NCBI RefSeq assembly: GCF_011075055.1
Contig: NC_058138.1
Location: forward strand, 2,666,001-2,730,000
Direction of reading: 5' to 3'
Source: Mangifera indica
Taxonomy: Eukaryota; Streptophyta; Magnoliopsida; Sapindales; Anacardiaceae
Length of the DNA stretch: 64,000 nucleotides
Positions 59,373-64,000 of the stretch are shown piece after piece; position 1 is the stretch's first letter, and each line of letters starts with the position of its first letter. A program made the position numbers and the translations under genes. The notes below the pieces were generated by a model that ran no database searches, was not told where the DNA came from, and saw nothing but the letters and a program-made list of their open reading frames with translations.

Positions 59373-59873
59373 ATGCATCAAATTCGTCTTGAAGAGGGAG
59401 CTAAACCAATTGGACAACCACAAAGGAAGCTAAACCTGTCGATGATAGAAGTGGTAAAGAAGAAAATTTTTAAGTTGCTTCAAGCCAAAGTGATTTATCC
59501 AATTTTAGACAGCGAATGGGTTAGCCCTGTTCAAGTTATACCGAAGAAGATCGGTATCACAGTGGTAAAAAATCAGAGTAATGAATTGGTACCTACTCGA
59601 GTTTAGAATGGGTGGCAGGTTTGAATAGATTATAGGAAATTAAATTTGGTAACCCGTAAAAATCATTTTTCGTTGCTATTTATTGATCAAATGTTGGAAA
59701 AGCTAGCTGGTCGAGCCTACTATTGTTTTCTAGATGGCTTTTCAGGTTATTTTCATATTACAATTGCTCCAGAAGATCAAGAGAAGATGACTTTCACATG
59801 CCTATTTGGAACTTTTGCATATCAACGAATGCCATTCGGAGCTTGTAATGCGTCGGAGCCTTTAGGTATTTGA
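59373..59873 (+). pseudogene. Reverse transcriptase N-terminal part, truncated before the catalytic DD motif
   Basis: Recognisable blocks: an N-terminal KKIFKLLQAKVIYPI, motif A FLDGFSGYFHI (first catalytic Asp), and RMPFGACNA. At about 59850-59870 the sequence jumps to the end of RNase H (RWILLLSEFD ... DYLSRLV), so the rest of the palm with the paired aspartates and most of RNase H are deleted. Confidence 0.82.
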
Positions 59874-60018
59874 TAACAAAAAAGGAGGCAAAACCAAGGC
59901 TTATAAGATGGATTCTGTTGCTGAGTGAATTTGACTAGGAGATCAAGGATAAACTGGACAAGGAAATCATGTTGCAGACTATTTAAGCCGTCTAGTTCAT
60001 GTAAAAATAGAACAAAAT

Positions 60019-61240
60019 TTGCAAGAGCAATTTCCTGATGAGCCGTTATTTTCAGCAAGCTGCAGGCTGCCCTGGTATGCAAACCTGGTGAATTATTTGG
60101 TTACTAACATACTGCCAACTGATTTATCTAAGGCTCAAAAAGATAAACTAAAAAATGATGCAAAATATTACGTATGGGATGATCCGTATTTGTGGAAACA
60201 TTACACTGATCAAATTATAAGAAGGTGCGTACCTAAAACTGAAATTTCTTCTATTATTACCTTCTGCCATTCGTATGCTTGTGGAGGCCATTTTGGAGCC
60301 AAAAGGACAGTAAGAAAAATTCTAGATTGTGGATTTTTCTGGCTAACCTTATTTTGAGACACATACTCTTTTTGCAAATCTTGTGAACGCTGTCAGAAAA
60401 TAGGTAATATTTCACAGAAAAATGAAATGCCTCAAACTCCTATTTTAGTTTGTGAAATTTTTTATGTTTGGGGTATTGATTTCATGGGGCCTTTTCTATC
60501 TTCGTTTGGTTACGTTTATATTTTATTGGCAGTTGATTATGTTTCAAAATGGGTAGAAGCGAAAGCTACCCAAACTGATGACTCTAAAGTTGTTTCAAGT
60601 TTTCTTAAATCTAACATATTCAGCAGGTTCAGCATTCTGAGGCTCTAATTAGTGATTAAGGGAAACATTTTTGTAACTGAACAGTGGAGACGTTGCTAAA
60701 AAAATATGGTGTAACACACAAGATTGTTGCGGCGTACCATCCACAAACCAGCGGACAAGCTGAGGTTTCGAACCGAGAAATTAAATCAATCATTTAGAAA
60801 ACAGTTGGTCCAACAAGAAAGGATTGGAGTTTGTGATTACAGGATGCGTTGTGGGCATATAGAATGGCGTACAAAACACCAATTAGGATGTCGTCGTATA
60901 GATTGGTATTCGGTAAGGCCTGCCATCTTCCAGTTGAATTAGAGCATAGAGCATATTGGGTTGTCAAGCAATGCAATATGAAGTTGGATGAGAGTGGTGA
61001 ACATAGGAAATTACAGTTGCAAGAATTAGAAGAAATTCGCAATGACGCTTACGAGAGTTCTAGAATTTATAAGGAGAAAACAAAAGCATTCCATGACAAA
61101 ATGATTTCCATAAAAGAATTTTCACTTGGCCAAAAGTTCTCCTTTATCATTCAAGACTTCGATTGTTTCCAAGTAAATTACGTTCTCTTTGGATTGGGCC
61201 GTTTGTTGTTACTAACGTTTTTCCTCATGGTGCAGTAGAG
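60019..61240 (+). pseudogene. Integrase remnant of retroelement 2
   Basis: Contains the HHCC zinc domain (FCHSYACGGHFGAKRT then CKSCERCQK), the core with WGIDFMGPF (first Asp) and, across frameshifts, [15 protein letters not shown] sequence around 60737-60770 (region of the catalytic Glu), and the tail ending [11 protein letters not shown] near 61240-61270. There are several stops (about 60356, 60646, 60658) and frameshifts. Its last 30 codons match the tail retained in element 1. Confidence 0.8.
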
Positions 61241-61413
61241 ATTCAGAGCTTAGCGACATCGAAAGTATTTACAGTTAATGGCCACAAACTCAAACCGTTT
61301 TACGAAGGAATGTCAGCTAAAAACATCGAATAAGTGGAGCTGAGAGATCCCATCTACATGGATAAATAGACGATGACATTATGTCGAGCCGACGACTGTA
61401 AACAAAGGCACTA

Positions 61414-61431
61414 CTTGGGAGGCAACCCAAG
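61414..61431 (+). other. Conserved hairpin of retroelement 2
   Basis: Identical to the 18-base hairpin at 13203-13220 and in the same place relative to the last coding remnant. Confidence 0.55.
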
Positions 61432-63709
61432 CTTTCAATCTTATTTTGATTAATGCTTCAATTTTAATTTTCTAGACATTTGTTTTTTAATTTCAGTTTA
61501 TATGTTTCAGTTTTAGTTTTAAATTTCAGTTTTAGGATTTTTAGATGTTTAATTAGTAATTATTTTATGATTTTCAATTAGGTTCATCTTAATTTATTTT
61601 CATGTTACTGTTCAATCGTTTTCTTCCTTCTACAGGTTCCAGTTAGCCTTCTATAAATGTTCACGGGGGGCGAAATTTGTATTTTGGTGTTTTGGAACAA
61701 TGTCATGCGTTTATGTCAAACTCCAACTCTGGCTTTGTTATTCTGCTAAACATAAAGGGCCCATATGCTTAAATGAAAGTATAATGCTGGGTTATATGAA
61801 ATCTCATTTGCCAATACCGTCAAACTACACTTTCTCTCCCACTTGAGCTTTAGGAACCCCTGTACTTATTTTGCAACGCCATGGTTAGAACCTGCTCACA
61901 GCATCAAAGACCAGCATAATCCACCCATCGGAGGCCTCCTACACTAGAGTTGTCATCAAAATCCGAAGAATCCTCCATCAATTGCAACTCTCCATAATTC
62001 AAACTACTGTTCCTTTTCCCCAAATCCAGAGAAGTTTTCTTTCCCTTTTTCTTTTAAATTTCAGTTTTCATTATTATATGTTTTGTTTAAACATTGAGGA
62101 CAATGTTTGGTTTAAGTGTGGGGGAGGGTTTATTTATGTTTTATTTTTCTGCTGTGTACTGTTCTGTCCTTCAGTTCTATTTTTTTTCTACTATGTTCTT
62201 ATGTTTTGTCATTTTGTTCTGCTTTTATTCTGTTTTGTCTACTTGTTCTGTTTTTCTCTCAGTTTTTTTTGTCTTCTTTGTGTTATTCTTCTTCTGGTTA
62301 TACCTCAAAATTATATTTTTTTTGCTTTGTTCTGTTTATGTTACAATTCGTTGCTGGTTAAAGTTGGTTTTTGGTTTTATTTTTCATTGATAGGGCAGTT
62401 GATGTATCTTTCCCTGTTTTTAGTCAGCCAAACAGTTCCATTAATTTCATTTGAATTAATTAATTTGTATGCATGCCTTCAAATTTAGTTGATTAAGTAG
62501 GAGAGCATTGTACATTGATTTGTTAGATTAACTAGGGGTATGCACTTAAACAAAGTTTTATAATTGAGTGCTAGAGTTTTGTTTGAAGTTGAGGTGAATT
62601 TATTTAACTCGTGAGTTTTGAGCCGAAAAAAATTGAAACATACTTATCAATCTATATTTTTCTTTGATGAGTGATATTCTCCCATGCGAATATATCTCTA
62701 GAACTTGCTTTAAATCATTTTGAGACCACACTGATATGTGCATGCATGAAAATGATAAAGGCATTCTTGTTTAAACCCTTTAGCTTAAAAAGCCAACCTA
62801 TTTTAATTTCCCTAGTTAGCCCCTTGAGCCTTACAAAGCTCTTGATTCTTTGTGCTAAAACCATATTACAAACCCAAGCCTTCAAGTAAAAAAAATCCTC
62901 ACCCAACCATGAAAATTAGCAAGGCATTTAAACTAAATTTTGTTGCTTGGTGAAGTTGCTATCTTGAAAATTTTAAGTGTGGGGGAAAAAGGGGATTTAA
63001 ATGCATTAGGATGAGATGATGAAAAAAAGTTGGCATGAAGAGTGCTATTGAGATTGTCTTATGTTGTATCTTTACTATCTAATTCTCTTAGCTATTCAAG
63101 AAAAAAAAAGAAAACAGAAAAAAAAGAAAAAGACAGAAAAGAAAAATAAATAAATAAAAAAGAGAGAAGAGAAAGGCAATAGCGAGTAGCAAAGAGATGT
63201 GGTGAATGTGGCGGTTTTAGCTTTACATTTTTGTTCCCCTTATGTGTTTAAATGCTTTATTAATATTCATGGTTTTAACCTTTTGTATCCATTAATCCTC
63301 ACCTTTAACCAAAGCCCCATTACAACCTAAAATAAAGTCTTTTTATTTATGCATGTACATAATCTAAGTGGTGGAGATTTGGTGCATAAGCAAGCCTATG
63401 GTAGAATGTTTGCATTGAAAGAATTTGAGCGAACCATTAAACACATGAGTGATATGAGTGATAACCGTGAGGTGATTCACCAAAACTTTTTACATGCTTT
63501 AGAATGTGATTGTCTTGATTTGTCTTTGTGCATATTTCCTTGTGAAGTTTGATGATGATGTGTGTTGTTGCTTGAGTCTTGGTTGGTTTGAATAATAAGG
63601 TATGCACACTTTTTGGTATCATGAGAAAAGAGATTGATGGAACCTTTTTGTGTTTGTTTTGTTTTTTTGTTTTACTCGAGGAAGAGCAAAAGATAAGTGT
63701 GGGGAAATT
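61432..63709 (+). other. 3' noncoding region of retroelement 2
   Basis: Aligns with 13221-15553 of element 1, including the pyrimidine tract (62060-62400), the purine tract (about 63095-63175), and a G-rich polypurine tract just before the LTR. No env-like frame is shared by both elements. Confidence 0.6.
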
Positions 63710-64000
63710 TGATAACGTCATTAATTGTTATTATTTTGATTTATAATTCCCTTATGTTATGTGAAAATTTAATTCAATCTAATAGAATTACTTATCTTTT
63801 TGCATTTAGGAAGCTTTAAGCATTTTTGGAGTAAGTTGGGCCAAAAAGATGAAAAATTGGAGCAGACCTGTTAATCTGAAAATTCCGTGATGCTGACTAG
63901 GCGTGGGCACCTGAAATGACGAAAGCAGAATTTGAAAATTAAATCTAGACGCCCAGATCAGCTGCAAGGGTCCACAAAATATCAAGATTTGCTTCCTAGA
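63710..64000 (+). repeat. 3' LTR of retroelement 2, truncated by window end
   Basis: Begins TGATAACGTC and aligns with 50855-51145. Confidence 0.85.

Larger units (their letters stand above)
50855..64000 (+). mobile_element. Retroelement 2: older Athila-like Ty3/Gypsy element, runs off the window
   Basis: Same family as element 1 (LTR start TGATAACGCC, tRNA-Asp primer site at 56717-56734, Athila-type gag, the same 3' hairpin and tracts). The 5' LTR spans 50855-56711 and is split by a hAT. The visible 291 bp of the 3' LTR (from 63710) differ from the 5' LTR at roughly 18 positions (about 6%), several times more than in element 1. The coding region is full of stops, mostly CAA/CAG/CGA/TGG changed to TAA/TAG/TGA. 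If the insertion duplicated 5 bp, AACAC should be found after the 3' LTR beyond the window. Confidence 0.88.

Overview
This is nuclear DNA from a eudicot plant, probably a rosid, although the species cannot be named from the sequence. The evidence is AT-rich intergenic DNA, genes with introns, plant S-protein homologues (SPH, the self-incompatibility S1 family), a CC-NBS-LRR resistance gene, LysM and wall-associated-kinase (WAKL) sequence, a plant chromatin remodeller (CHR4-type) fragment, Athila-like Ty3/Gypsy retrotransposons primed by tRNA-Asp, and a plant hAT transposon with a BED finger and DUF659. No bacterial, organellar, tRNA, rRNA or CRISPR sequence was recognised.

Layout. (1) 1-7490, 25277-32632 and 40803-48520 are three copies (A, B, C) of one block of about 7.4-7.7 kb. 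Each copy carries the 5' end of one SPH gene at its left edge, a 1.7-kb palindromic element (FB1), two intact intronless SPH genes on the minus strand, AT-rich spacer with a repeated upstream module, a hAT-like MITE, and a second foldback element (FB2). Between and beside the copies are truncated or broken SPH copies, giving 12 SPH loci in the window, 6 of them intact. A further block follows copy B (32635-33799) and recurs at 49469-50646. (2) 8081-19648 is one CC-NBS-LRR gene on the minus strand. It is broken by a frameshift, a nonsense codon, a G homopolymer and a 7.8-kb Athila-like insertion (9098-16897) with equal-length LTRs and a perfect 5-bp target duplication. (3) 19650-24600 is intergenic and holds eroded remains of at least two more NLR copies. 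(4) 35310-37849 is a decayed receptor-kinase gene that joins a LYK4/5-like LysM ectodomain to a WAKL-type kinase. (5) 38475-39820 is the C-terminal end of a CHR4-like gene, with one nonsense codon. (6) 50855-64000 is a second, older Athila-like element. Its 5' LTR was later entered by a 4.5-kb hAT transposon (51339-55879) with a perfect 8-bp target duplication. The element keeps pieces of reverse transcriptase and integrase, and its 3' LTR runs off the window.

How it fits together. The likely functional genes are the six SPH genes, which encode small secreted cysteine-rich proteins, each with the same short TATA-containing promoter. Almost everything else is a gene relic or a transposon. The window looks like a birth-and-death neighbourhood: block duplication and gene conversion renew the SPH genes, while the NLR, receptor-kinase and CHR4 copies decay under transposon load. 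I found no partner gene (for example a PrpS-like pollen determinant) that would make this a self-incompatibility locus, and no clearly new biochemical system. The most unusual objects are the LysM-WAKL chimera, the Athila derivative lacking RT and INT with young LTRs, and the long palindromes carried in each SPH block.
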